Assembly: GCF_000372725.1 (NCBI RefSeq)
Contig: NW_005199684.1
Span: forward strand, 299,989 to 363,988
Direction: 5' to 3'
Source: Emiliania huxleyi CCMP1516
Taxonomy: Eukaryota; Haptophyta; Isochrysidales; Noelaerhabdaceae
Length of the DNA: 64,000 bases
Both the position numbers and the translations under genes were made by a program. Shown piece after piece: positions 44,335-54,257 of the stretch. How positions within the stretch are numbered: the first letter of the stretch is position 1; every line of letters starts with the position of its first letter. The notes under the pieces are model-generated. The model had not been told where the DNA came from and ran no database searches. It worked only from the letters and a program-made list of their open reading frames with translations.

Positions 44335-45890
44335 TACCTCATGTATCGGAGTTATGGTCCTGATACGACCTGTGAACGTGAAGAGAGTGGGATCAGCACT
44401 GTCGATCGTTACGGCACGCAAGGGGGGCCTCCCGGACGTATGATCCTAGCCCAATAAGTTCCACGGAGCAGATTTGGATTTTTGACAGAATTAATGCACT
44501 GCCCCCGCACGATACTAACTATCGTAGTTTTGGTCCCGGTGCCCTTCACGGCACCACACCGCCGCTTGAAGGCCCGAGATTAGCCTAGCAGTGAGTGGGC
44601 ATCGCCTGCCGGTCGGCTGGGCACGAGCCAAGCACTTGGGTGGCCGTCGACCGAGTCCGAGCGGCGCCTGAGGTGGGTGCCACGGCGTCTGCACGAAGGC
44701 GTGGCGGGGTGAGGAGCCAGGAGTGGTGAACACCTCCCCGTCGGGCGCGCGGCGCGCCGGATGGTCCGCCGAGGCCGCCGCCGCCCCGACGGCGGCGATG
44801 AGGGCGGCGGGGCCGACCCAGCCGGCGTTTGTCGGCTCCACCTACAGAGAAGCAGCCTCTGTGGGTCGACGATACTAACTCGGTAGTAACGCGGAGCGGT
44901 GCTGTGCGGCGCCGAGTCGTGCGCGAGGCGACCTCCTGAGGCTACCTGAGCTGGCAATGGATGCCACCAGGACGCACGGCTAGCAGGAGCCAGTCAGGCA
45001 TGCCCTGCTGTGGAGCAGAGCCAGCTGGCGCACCGGCGATACTAACTCAGCGCGCCGCGAGAGGCGAATCTGGGCGACTTTGGAGGCGCAGTTCTCGAGC
45101 TTGCCGTCGACGATTGATGTCGGGTAAATTGTCACTGCCGTCCGGGAAGGTCTTCTCTCAGGAGGCCGAGCGCCGTGGCCTGGCTCGGCTCGCCGCGGAC
45201 CACACGAATTTATCAGGACCAAAACTCAAGAAAAATGATACGAACAAAAACTACGATACATGAGGTATCGGGGTTATTGGGGGTTTGCGAGGTGTGAACG
45301 TGAACAGAGTAGCCAGATCGCTGTCGATCGTTACGGCACGCATGGGGGGGCTCCCGGACGTATGATCCCAGCCCAATAAGTTCCACGGAGCAGATTTGGA
45401 CTTTTGACAGAATTAATGCACTGCCCCCGCGCGGTACTAACGATCGTAGTTTTGGGGGCGGCGCCCCTCACGGCACCACTCCGCCGCAGGACAGCCCGAG
45501 ATTAGCCTAGCAGTGAGTGGGAATCGCCTGCCGGTCGGCTTGGCACGAGCCAGGCAGCTGGGCGGCCGTCGACCGAGTCCGAGAGACGCCTGAGGTGGGT
45601 GCCACGGCGTCCGCACGAAGGCGTGGCGGGGTGAGGAGCCAGGGGTGGTGAACACCTCCCCGTCGGGCGCGCGGCGCGCCGGATGGTCCGCCGAGGCCGC
45701 CGCCGCCCCGGCGCAGTTCTCGAGGTTGCCGTCGACGATTGATGTCGGGTAACTTGTCACTGCCGTCCGGGAAGGTCTTCTCTCAGCAGGCCGAGCGCCG
45801 TGGCATCGCGCTGCTCGCAGCGCTGTCGCGGCGCCGAGAACCCCCAAAACTCGCGAGACCTCGATACTAACAAAGACTACGATACAGGAG
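44335..45890. repeat. Tandem segmental duplication, ~0.92 and ~0.63 kb units
   Basis: Unit 1 is about 44335-45255 and unit 2 about 45256-45890; unit 2 lacks an internal part. They share GTCGATCGTTACGGCACGCA, AATAAGTTCCACGGAGCAGA and GATTGATGTCGGGTAA among longer blocks. The sequence CGATACTAAC (or GGTACTAAC) recurs at 44510, 44870, 45037, 45433 and 45862. On the minus strand one segment reads like coding exons (for example DHPARRAPDGEVFTTPGSSP) but no gene model closes. Possibly a duplicated gene fragment. Confidence 0.75.
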
Positions 45891-46013
45891 GTACTCGAGT
45901 ACGGCCGAAGAATTTTACAAGAGGCATGTGTGATCTGTGATCTGTAAGGGTCGCCCATCTCTCCTGGAGATGTCTGCTCTATTTATTTATTATCTGTAAG
46001 GGTCCGCCCGCAG

Positions 46014-46097
46014 GCGCATTTTGTATACCGAGGCGGTGCCCGGTGCCGAACCTGTCGGCGACCTTAAGACAGCGTTGTAGATCCCTGGGCGAGGGCG
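46014..46097 (+). repeat. Dispersed repeat shared with 16.5 kb, copy 2
   Basis: Near-identical to 16540-16625 in the same orientation. The similarity fades past GGGCGAGGGYGG on the right. Confidence 0.75.
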
Positions 46098-46443
46098 GTG
46101 GTGTCCCCGTCGGGAGGGGGCTGTCGCAGTGGTGGTCTACCGTCACCCCGCCAGCAAAATAGTTTATCTCGGCTTCTCCACATGACCCAAGCATCCGCAC
46201 CGTGAGGTGTGATACATTGGCGCGTAAAGGGGGTCAGTCTGGAGTCGCGTGCCTCCACAACGGAAGAGCTACGGGCTACGCAGTACCTGACGAAGAATTT
46301 CTTCTTCCAAAAGAAACATCCGCTCCTGCTGCCTGCTCTCCTCAATAGCCGCCCACCGCATCGGCGCTCGCGTCTCGGGCCTCTCGCCGGAGCAGCTCTG
46401 CGCCACCCCGAGGAGCAGGCGACATCGAGGAGCCGTCCGTCCC

Positions 46444-47799
46444 TTACCCTGCGCGGGACGAAGCCGGCTCCGCGAGCCGGCGGTGCGCCTCCAGCAAGCC
46501 CTCGCCGGGTTGGACCTCGATGGACGCAGCGCGTGCGACGATGCTTGGCGGCGCCGCCTCGCGTTGGATGAAGCGCGTCAGCTCCTTCCACCACGGGCGG
46601 ATGGCCATGAGTTTGCCTTGCCGGTTGAGGCCGTCGAGCTCATCCGCGACCTTCTTGTCACAGGTTGCTTTCGCCGCCTCAGCGGTGCCCTTGTGCGAAC
46701 TTTCGCCCGCAAACAGAGAGAAGCCGAAGTCCGTCTCAAACGGCGACTTGACCTCGTACATTTCGGCCGTGCCCTCGATGGCGCCCTCAGCCTGCGCGGT
46801 GGTCGTGAAGGTCCCCTCGTTTGGGTAGACGTCGAGGCGTCCGATGCGCGGCAAGGGGTCAGCAAACGACTGGCCGATGAGGCCGTGAGCGATCAGCGGC
46901 GCCGACGTCTGCGGAGAGTAGGAGAGCTCGATGTCGACCCTGTGCTCTGGCCCGGCGATTCGATCGTGGACGGAGTCGCCATGCACTACAATCTTCCAGG
47001 GGGCCGCCTCGGTGCTGCCTTCAAACGGCGCCACGGTGATGTTGGCGGTGGACATCTTGACCGAGGTGTGCAGCCCGCCGCAAGCGCGCTTGACCTAACG
47101 AGCCGGCGGGGGGTCGGGGGATGGGCGAGAGAAGGGGAGAAAGGCCGAGGGGTAGCGGCGGCGTACGTTGGGACCGAGCGCGAACTCGTTGCCACCACAG
47201 CTGACCTTGACATTGCTCCAGCCCCAATTCTGCCCTGCAGCAGATAGACAGCGGGCCGTGTGAGAGGAGTGCTGGCGCACAGGTGGGCGCAGAGGACATG
47301 AACCGTTCAGCTCTGAGGCGACATAGCTCACGTAGGCCCACTTGCACATGCTTTCGCCTTCGACCAGCGTAGTGACGTGAACCTCCGTCATGTAGGTGCC
47401 ATTGACAAGCAGCTTCCCGTCGTGCAGCGTGTACAACGCCTCCTCAAAGAGGACGTTCACGCTCAGTCCCGGAGTCGATATGTAATTGTAGAGCGACCCG
47501 TGCTTGCCACGGAAGTCAGCATGGCCGTCATGTGCCAGGTCGATGTGCGGGTCTTGCATGACCGAGGCGCCAATGACGGGCGCGGGTGGCGCTCGCCGCC
47601 CATCACGGCACGGCTCGTCGATATCGTACGCACCATTGCCGTTGCAGTCTTCGTACAGGATGCAGTGACGCTCACCGGCACCAGGGGGATTGTCCGGGTA
47701 GTCCCGGCCTGACTCACAGGTTTCGCCACCGTGGCTGCCGAGCACCGCCGGCGGCGACACAGTCGCGAGGAGGAGGAGGCCAACGCGCTTCACCAACAT
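46444..47799 (-). CDS. Secreted vWD-like extracellular protein
   Basis: Exons 47799-47332, 47229-47167, 47094-46444, about 393 residues. The first intron is inferred: it is 102 nt with a canonical GTGAGC donor but is also open in frame, so retention is possible. A signal peptide (MLVKRVGLLLLATVSPPAVLG) is followed by a Cys-rich segment with an Asp/Asn loop like a calcium site (CNGNGAYDIDEPC). The core VIGASVMQDPHIDLAHDGHA and FRGKHGSLYNYIS resembles a von Willebrand type D domain (GDPHxxTFDG). Cys residues in CKWAY and NVKVSCGGNEFALG support an extracellular fold. The C-terminal part is charged and Ala/Glu-rich. Divergent from the lipase gene. A matrix or adhesion role is inference. Confidence 0.65.
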
Positions 47800-48058
47800 C
47801 GTCCGTTCGGCAATTCGTGCGCGTATTGGTGCTGATCGGCGATGAGCGCCGCGTTCTTTCGGCCGTCCGATTCATCGTCGCCGGAGTTTCTTATTTCTCT
47901 CTTCCAGTCTTTTTGCAGCCCTCGCGGCCACGCCAGCCATTCGATAGATCAAGCATACGCAGATCAGGGCGGCGGAGTCGACGCGGAGCGGAGAACGGAC
48001 GGTGAGAGTGCTCATCGCCGAAATTACTTCCGTCCGGGCACCAGAGACGGCCATCGCC
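47800..48058. promoter_or_regulatory. Divergent intergenic region
   Basis: 259 bp between the vWD-like gene start (-) and the lipase start (+). No clear TATA box is seen. Confidence 0.45.
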
Positions 48059-49192
48059 ATGCGTGTGTCGAGCATTCGCCTCTTGGACGACCATGCGAAG
48101 CGCAGGGGCACATGCGACAGCGCCTTGCAGCTTGTGGACTGGCTGATTTACATGTGCACCGGCGCTGACCGCGGCTTCTCTTCACTGCCGTCGACGTTTG
48201 AGCGGCTCGCCGCGGAAGTCGGCCTAGCTGTGGAGTGCCACATTGTGCAGACCAGGGACGGGTACGAGCTGCTCTTGCACCGCCTTGTCGGTCGCCGCGC
48301 CAAACGACGGCCCGTCTTCCTGATGCACGGCCTATTTGAGGAGTCGACGGTGTGGCTAGCGCACCGGCGCAGCTCGCTGGCCTACCGGCTGGTGGAGGGA
48401 GGGTACGACGTGTGGCTCGGGAACACACGGGGCAACGCATATTCGAGCGGGAAGTGGGGCCTGTGGGGCTCGCGCATGCACAGCTGGGGAAACGACGAGT
48501 TGGCGAGCGAAGACATCGCCGCGTCTGTGCAGGCGGTCCTCGAGGTGGCGCACGCCGAGGGGCTGCAGGCGGACAAGGTCATCTTCATCGGCCAGTCGCA
48601 GGGCGCTTCGAGCGCCATCACCGCCTGCTCGCTGCGCGAAGGCTTGGGCGGGCGGTTGGCATGCCTCGTGCTGCTCGCCCCGCCCCTCTGCCTGCAAGCC
48701 TCGGTGAACCCCACGCTGCGCCTCGCCCTCAAGACGCCCTCCCTCGTGTACCGCGCCGTCTTCGCCTTTGTCCTTCCGATCGGAAGGCTCGTGCCGAATG
48801 CCATCTACCTCCCCATCGCCAAGGCTGGCATGCGCCGAATGGGCTTTGTCGTACGCCCCCACGACCCAGACGCGGCGGCCATCACCTTCCGCTGCGTGCC
48901 CTCCGGGTCCACGAGCAGCCCAAACTTGAGCCTTTGGTTTGGGATGGCGGCGGAGGGCGGAGCGCTCGACGTGAAGACGAAGCAGGTGACCTGCCCCGTG
49001 ATCGCCTACTTGGGCGGACAGGACGTAATCCTCGACTGCGACGCCATCACGACCCTCCTGCAAAGATTGCCCGACCTGCATCGGCTGCACGTGCAGCCAG
49101 GCTTTGCGCACGCCGACTTTGTCTGGTCCGCGGACGCCCCCAGCATCGTCTACGGGCAGCTGCTGGATGAGGTGGACGCGTTTAGCGGATGA
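48059..49192 (+). CDS. Acid lipase / sterol esterase family hydrolase
   Basis: Single exon, 377 residues from the ATG at 48059. Alpha/beta hydrolase of the lysosomal acid lipase/TGL1 group, which cleaves triacylglycerols and steryl esters. Family landmarks: TRDGYELLLHRL, VFLMHGLFEEST, the diagnostic DVWLGNTRGNAYS, nucleophile Ser in FIGQSQGASSAI (canonical GHSQG here GQSQG), catalytic Asp region YLGGQDVILDC, and catalytic His in GFAHADFVW. A hydrophobic stretch around VYRAVFAFVLPIGRLV may associate with membrane. No clear signal peptide is present, so the site of action is uncertain. Confidence 0.88.
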   Translation: MRVSSIRLLDDHAKRRGTCDSALQLVDWLIYMCTGADRGFSSLPSTFERLAAEVGLAVECHIVQTRDGYELLLHRLVGRRAKRRPVFLMHGLFEESTVWLAHRRSSLAYRLVEGGYDVWLGNTRGNAYSSGKWGLWGSRMHSWGNDELASEDIAASVQAVLEVAHAEGLQADKVIFIGQSQGASSAITACSLREGLGGRLACLVLLAPPLCLQASVNPTLRLALKTPSLVYRAVFAFVLPIGRLVPNAIYLPIAKAGMRRMGFVVRPHDPDAAAITFRCVPSGSTSSPNLSLWFGMAAEGGALDVKTKQVTCPVIAYLGGQDVILDCDAITTLLQRLPDLHRLHVQPGFAHADFVWSADAPSIVYGQLLDEVDAFSG

Positions 49193-49678
49193 CGCTTGAG
49201 GGGGCCCGGGCCGTCTTCTTTGGTGAGAAGGGGTATGGAGCCCTCTTCAAGCCGTGGTAAGGGGAGCGCTGTGGTGAGAGGGGGACAAAAAGAAGAAGAG
49301 GAGAAGTGTCCCTCTTGCGCATGAGGTTCTATATTCACACAAAAGCACAACCCCGGGCCCGAAATGCGAAATCGCACGACACAGTGTGACCATGTGACCA
49401 GTCAGACATGACATGTCATGTGCATGCAACAGCACGGGGCCAGGCGGGAAGGCGAGCAAAAATATGTATGTAGGAAGTGGACCAGAAGATTGGGGGGGGG
49501 GTACGAGTTGGCGGGACGAGTTGGAGCGCGAGGGCGGCGAATTGGCACAGAGCCGACCAGTCGATTGCCGTGGACTGTGTTCGCTGCCGCTTGTTCTATA
49601 TTCAGGTGTACCTGTGTTCGTGCCAGTGTGCGCCAGTCCCGTGCCTAGTGTTGTGAGAGAGACTTCACAGCAGCAGTG
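49193..49678. other. Intergenic, nothing recognised
   Basis: Contains a segment resembling part of the 37.3-kb tandem repeat (AGCACAACCCCGGGCCCGAA). Otherwise it is the presumed promoter of the SET-domain gene. Confidence 0.4.
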
Positions 49679-50548
49679 ATGAACTGCATCATCCTATCAC
49701 GCTTGAGAGTCCGCGGCGACGGCGCGATTCCACTGCACATAATGCGTCCCGCGCTGAGCGGCCGCCGAGGAGCTCTTGCCCGCCACTGCACGTCGCTGAC
49801 GCCCAACCCATCGCCGAGGCCGCCCGAGCCCTCTCTACTCGAGCTAGACGTCGCACTGTGCAACCCGCTTCCAACAAGGCTCGCACGCTCGTCGGTCGCG
49901 CCCGAAGCCGGCCTCGGCGTCTTTGCTGCCGAGCCGGTCGTGCGAGGCCGCATCTGCTCCTTCTACCCAGGAACGATCTGGCGTTTGGAGGACCTCTGGC
50001 TGGCCACGCCCATCGACGACAGCCAGATGCCGCTGCCATCGCTCAGTGTGAGCAATTCCTACCTCCTGCGGTGCACAGTCTGCGACGAGGCTGGCAGCAG
50101 AGTCGACTGCCTGGTGGATGGCCGGCCGTGGGGCGAATCCGCCGCCATTTTTGGCCGGCTCGCGGCTGCTCTCGGGCCGGGCCGCGTCTACACCGGCTGG
50201 TTGGAAGGGCCCGTGAGGCGCACTGACCTGGCGCGGCTCGCCACGGCCAGCGCCGCCTCCTCACACGCGCTTGGCCACCTCTTAAACCACTCCGACAGGC
50301 AGGCGAATGTTGTGTTCGCTCCTCCCGTGCCGGTGGAGGAGCGGCAGCTCTCCCCCGCCGCACTGAGCCGCGTGCCCGTAGTGGCTGCAGCCTCGCTCAC
50401 GACCTCTTTGGGCTTCCCTGGCTGGGCGCGCGCACTTGCCTTTCCGCGCTGGCTCCTCCCGATCCGTGCGGCGAGAGACATTGAGGAGGGTGAGGAGCTG
50501 CTGTGGTCTTACGGTCAGGATCCATTGGAAGTCGGGTGGCGCAAATGA
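49679..50548 (+). CDS. SET-domain protein, SETD9-like
   Basis: Single exon, 289 residues. Putative lysine methyltransferase. Conserved elements: APEAGLGVFAAEPVVRGRIC (SET entry), SFYPGTIW (SETD9 has a similar YPGT), YLLRC...DCLVDGRPWGES, LGHLLNHSDRQANVVF (the NH.. cofactor motif of SET) and IRAARDIEEGEELLWSYG (catalytic Tyr). The first 35 residues are basic and hydrophobic, which could be an organelle-targeting peptide. Start is the second of two adjacent possibilities, the ATG at 49679. The substrate cannot be inferred. Confidence 0.78.
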   Translation: MNCIILSRLRVRGDGAIPLHIMRPALSGRRGALARHCTSLTPNPSPRPPEPSLLELDVALCNPLPTRLARSSVAPEAGLGVFAAEPVVRGRICSFYPGTIWRLEDLWLATPIDDSQMPLPSLSVSNSYLLRCTVCDEAGSRVDCLVDGRPWGESAAIFGRLAAALGPGRVYTGWLEGPVRRTDLARLATASAASSHALGHLLNHSDRQANVVFAPPVPVEERQLSPAALSRVPVVAAASLTTSLGFPGWARALAFPRWLLPIRAARDIEEGEELLWSYGQDPLEVGWRK

Positions 50549-50774
50549 TAGCAGACAGGTATGGTCTGTGTTAATTTCCCCAGTGAATCATAATAGTTCG
50601 GCCGTCCGGGCGAGCCCTTTAGTCGGTGAGAGAAAGTAAGTAAGTACGACGGCGAAACACAGTCAGACCAGCGACTGGGACACCGGCGCGGTATAGGTGG
50701 ACGCTAGACGGCGATGACGGTCTCCACAGGAGCGAGACACACACACAGAGGGAGAGGGGCACACAAACATGGTA

Positions 50775-50889
<115 letters not shown>

Positions 50890-51488
50890 AGAGCCTGACT
50901 CATCAACACCCCCCTATCAACATACAATGATAGGAAGGCGAAGAACAGTCAGGCGCCTCGGACTGGACACCAACGCGGTAGAGGGAACGGACCGTGAGTT
51001 GAGGAAATCGGAGGACGCGACCCACTTCGCCACAGACGGTCCCGCGCCTCGCCGCTATGACGGCGACACGGCCGCAGCTCGTGTGCGTGTCGCCGTCTTT
51101 GTCCGGAGTGAAAAGTCCAACGCGCTCGTCGGTGACGGTGTCCTCCAACCTGCGCCGCGCTCGGCGAACCTCGACAGCGCTTTCGGTGGCATGCAGCTCT
51201 TTGCGCCTGAAGCTTGGAGAGCAGCTCCTCTGCTGTTCACACACTCTGCGCAGTTGACACAGCCTACTGTGCGGCTGCCACAGCTGTGACAGCGATGAGC
51301 TCGCCCTCACTGCCCCCCAGTCACTTGTGCTGCGGCTTGTGTGAGCGACACTGCTCGGCGACTGCCGGCACACTGTGAGACCATGGGTTTGAGGTAAAAC
51401 CACGCTACCAGCGCTTGGTCACATCGGCCCCGAGGTCAGATCCTTCTACTCTGATGACAAGACTTGTCTACCCTACCTCGATGAGCTA

Positions 51489-53429
51489 GTGAGGCGGCAA
51501 CCTTGGCCAGAACACATCATTGAGTGGCACTGCCAAAGGATCAAGATAGTGACGGTGCGGCAGAAAAATGTCGTCGAGAGACTCTCCAATGTCAGCGACC
51601 CGAAAAGGCCGCAGAGATGCGCCTGTCAGGCGATACAGCAGCGACTTGTCGCTTTCGGGTTCGAGCCTCTGCCGATGACGGAGGGGCACATTTTCTGCAT
51701 CGGGCGAGAGTACAACGGCCCACACGCCGAGGTGCTACGTCGGAGCAACAAGAATGTGCCCGTCCCGACAGCGAGAGACATGCGTGTGGCATGGGGCAAG
51801 GCACTCGGAAGCCTTCCCGCAAGTGTGCGGGAAGCCGGGGGAGAGCGAGAGTGGAAACGGATACTTGCTGAGACTCTTGAGGAGACGGATGAGACGTGTG
51901 TGCCATGTGAGGACGCGATCACATCGAACCAGGTTGCTCAGGTGAGGAGTGTCCTGCGAGGAAGCGTGATAGGGTGGCTCGACAAGAATGTCGGAGAGTG
52001 TTTTGTTACGTGCCCCGTCACGTACGAGAAGACGCTGGACGCGCTCTTCGACACTTCAAACGGCAACTATACGCGTGTGTATCCGCTAAAGGACACGGCA
52101 TATAAGAGGAAGAAGCATGGAGCTGAGGAACTGCTCAAGAATATGACGACGGAGGATCGGTCGCGGGTACGGGCGAACCAGCTGAGTACGGACGGAGAGC
52201 TCGACGCGACGCTAATCTCAGCATGGCGATGGTTCTACAGAAAGATGGGATGGCATAAAATCACCAAATTCGATAGCAAAGGAAGGGTAACTGCGCCGTA
52301 CGCGCTGTATAAGGCAAAGAATGTGACTGACGCGGCAGTACGAGCTCGGAAGCTGCACAAAGCGAGGCCGATCACACCGTACGCGAAACACCCGATGGCG
52401 AAGCTTTTGAGCCTCGTGGGCAGAGCGTGGAGTTTCGCACTCCGGCACCTGAAGGGTGAGCACTTCATTCAGCATGATTGCCAAAGTGTGCCCCAAATGC
52501 TGAGAGAGGCAGCCGAGGCGCTCCGGGGGAAGGGCGATCTTAGCTACGAGATTAACGATGTCGACAGCTGTTACCCAAGCATGCCGAAGGAAGCGATGCG
52601 GGTAGCGATGCGGGATATTCTACGCAATGTACGCCAGAACCTGCCACCAGGCGCAGGAGAAGACCCGAAAATACTTGTACCGAAAAGAGGCAAGAAGAAG
52701 TGCTCGTGGGCGCAGCAAGGAGAGGTGTGGGGACACGCATCGATTACCTTCTCGACGATGCTCGAGGTTATCGATTTCGATCTGGATAACTGCTACGTCA
52801 TCACATACGACGGACGTCTGCTGAAGCAGGCTCGCGGTATCCCGATGGGGAGTGCGCTATCGCCGCCGCTGGCGATAGGGACTCTCGCGTGGATGGAGCA
52901 CGAGTGGATGCAAACACTCGACGATGATGCGAAAGCGCGTTTCCGTATGAAGCGCTACATGGACGATGTGATCACGGTGACTGCGAAGGACGATAGCACG
53001 TGGGATGTTGATCGTTTCCGGGAAGATTTCCGCCGTTCGGAGTGCTACTGGGCCCCGTTGAAGCTGGAAGCCGCCGAGAGCACCCATTTTTTGGAAACGA
53101 CTCTTGAGCTCGACCCAAGCGGAAGTTTCCGGACGAGACTCAAGAACGTTAATGAGGGCTGCGAGACGGCACCGCGAGTGTGGCGCTACCATCGTTGGGA
53201 TAGCTTCACATGCGCTAAAATGAAGGCGGGCATCGTGGTTGGATGCCTGCTCAAGGTGGTCGCGATGGCAAGCGATGACGAGGGATTCGCACTCAGCGTG
53301 ACGAGCAAGCTCAGGGAGTTTACGGCGCTCGGATACCCTTCGCACGTGCTTAATGGGGCGATCGGGCGCACGTTTGCTCGGACGAAAGACGAGCGGCTCC
53401 TACGAGCAAGAATATGTTCGCACTGGTGA
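51489..53429 (+). CDS. Reverse transcriptase, Penelope-like, endonuclease-less
   Basis: Open frame of 646 codons without stops. Recognisable polymerase motifs: the N-terminal WLDKNVGECFVTCP (Penelope RTs have a DKG..VV motif here), ARPITPYAKHPMAKLLSLVG, INDVDSCYPSMP with the first catalytic Asp, ARGIPMGSALSPPLAIGTLA, and the catalytic KRYMDDVITV. Order and spacing fit Penelope-like elements better than LINE or LTR types. No GIY-YIG endonuclease follows: the frame ends 50 residues after the thumb. EN-less Penelope relatives are known. The first in-frame ATG is around codon 63, so the 5' end of the protein is unclear. The frame being intact suggests recent activity. Confidence 0.8.
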   Translation: MRRQPWPEHIIEWHCQRIKIVTVRQKNVVERLSNVSDPKRPQRCACQAIQQRLVAFGFEPLPMTEGHIFCIGREYNGPHAEVLRRSNKNVPVPTARDMRVAWGKALGSLPASVREAGGEREWKRILAETLEETDETCVPCEDAITSNQVAQVRSVLRGSVIGWLDKNVGECFVTCPVTYEKTLDALFDTSNGNYTRVYPLKDTAYKRKKHGAEELLKNMTTEDRSRVRANQLSTDGELDATLISAWRWFYRKMGWHKITKFDSKGRVTAPYALYKAKNVTDAAVRARKLHKARPITPYAKHPMAKLLSLVGRAWSFALRHLKGEHFIQHDCQSVPQMLREAAEALRGKGDLSYEINDVDSCYPSMPKEAMRVAMRDILRNVRQNLPPGAGEDPKILVPKRGKKKCSWAQQGEVWGHASITFSTMLEVIDFDLDNCYVITYDGRLLKQARGIPMGSALSPPLAIGTLAWMEHEWMQTLDDDAKARFRMKRYMDDVITVTAKDDSTWDVDRFREDFRRSECYWAPLKLEAAESTHFLETTLELDPSGSFRTRLKNVNEGCETAPRVWRYHRWDSFTCAKMKAGIVVGCLLKVVAMASDDEGFALSVTSKLREFTALGYPSHVLNGAIGRTFARTKDERLLRARICSHW

Positions 53430-53562
53430 AGGCCAGGCGAGCCAAAAAAAAGACAAAAAGACTCATCTAAGCATGTCGGAGAACCGTCCAAAGGCGGGTG
53501 CAGTCGACCAAGGGACATGATCTGTCGACAGCACGAATTTGTGATGGGACACCATCGGGACC

Positions 53563-53715
53563 CAACAGTGCGATACTTGGCTATCGCACTGTTGACGTAC
53601 CGGCGGCTAAGGCCGAGTTGCCGGTGTTCACAGAGCTCTGTGAACACCGGCGAGAGATTTTTCTCTCGACGTTTCTTCTGCGAAGAAACGTTCAAACACT
53701 CGGTGTCGAAACACC
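53563..53715 (+). other. Five consecutive hairpins in the retroelement 3' region
   Basis: Hairpin-forming inverted repeats follow one another: 53563-53594 (13-bp stem), 53620-53651 (perfect 32-bp palindrome), 53652-53667, 53669-53691 (10-bp stem, 3-base loop) and 53702-53715. They lie between the reverse transcriptase stop and the conserved 3' end. Confidence 0.75.
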
Positions 53716-53862
53716 TCTCCGACGCGCTCGACTATAGTCTGGCTGGAGCCGAGCAGGAGAGCCCAGCGCACAACCCCTGGTCAACTCAGGGTCCACACCC
53801 CGTATGGGTGGACGCGAGACAGAAGATGACGACATGCGCGAGCGACACACAGACACACAAAC

Positions 53863-53923
53863 GCGGCGTGCCGTCCTCCCATCCCTCCCTTGGGTTGTCT
53901 GTTTTCTTTCTTTCTTTCTTTCT
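53863..53923 (+). mobile_element. SINE-like repeat, 5'-truncated copy
   Basis: Begins GCGGCGTGCCGTCCTCCCAT and ends in four TTTC units. It lies about 60 bp beyond the retroelement's 3' end. Confidence 0.7.
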
Positions 53924-53985
53924 ACACAAACTCAAGAGGGAGAATCTCAAACTCACAAGACACTCAGCCAGCAGCTGGGCTGCCA

Positions 53986-53987
<2 letters not shown>

Positions 53988-54038
<51 letters not shown>

Positions 54039-54049
54039 CTCTCTCTCTC
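53988..54049 (+). repeat. (CT)n microsatellite
   Basis: CT run interrupted once by CG. It is upstream of the membrane protein gene. Confidence 0.95.
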
Positions 54050-54257
54050 AGGCCAGCGAAATACAAAACTCAAGACAACCTCAAAAAGACAAAACCGCGT
54101 TACACCAATCCTCGCTACCTACCCAACGCGGCCAAAGGAGATCCAACAAAGAAAAAAAATTATCGCTCCAAATTTTTTTCATCAACCCGCTGCGTTTCAG
54201 ATTCAGAGGGCGACAGAGGGCGACGACGATCGTCTGACAGGCGACAGCCAGGCGACG

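Larger units (their letters stand above)
50980..53805 (+). mobile_element. Penelope-like retroelement with intact reverse transcriptase
   Basis: Boundaries are taken from similarity to the deleted copy at 28983-29548: the 5' match begins near GAGGGAACGGACCGTGAGTT and the 3' match ends near GGTCCACACCCCGTA. Contents are a 5' region of about 500 bp, the reverse transcriptase frame, and a hairpin-rich 3' region. The 5' part contains GACAAGACTTGTC, at which the deletion joint of the other copy falls. No terminal repeats or clear target duplication were seen. Confidence 0.75.

Noticed and set aside
51450-53715. Hammerhead ribozyme in the Penelope-like element (CTGATGA at 51451, GAAAC at 53708)
   Set aside because: The two core strands are more than 2 kb apart and no stem arrangement joins them. 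The sequence after CTGATGA lacks GAAA at the needed distance.
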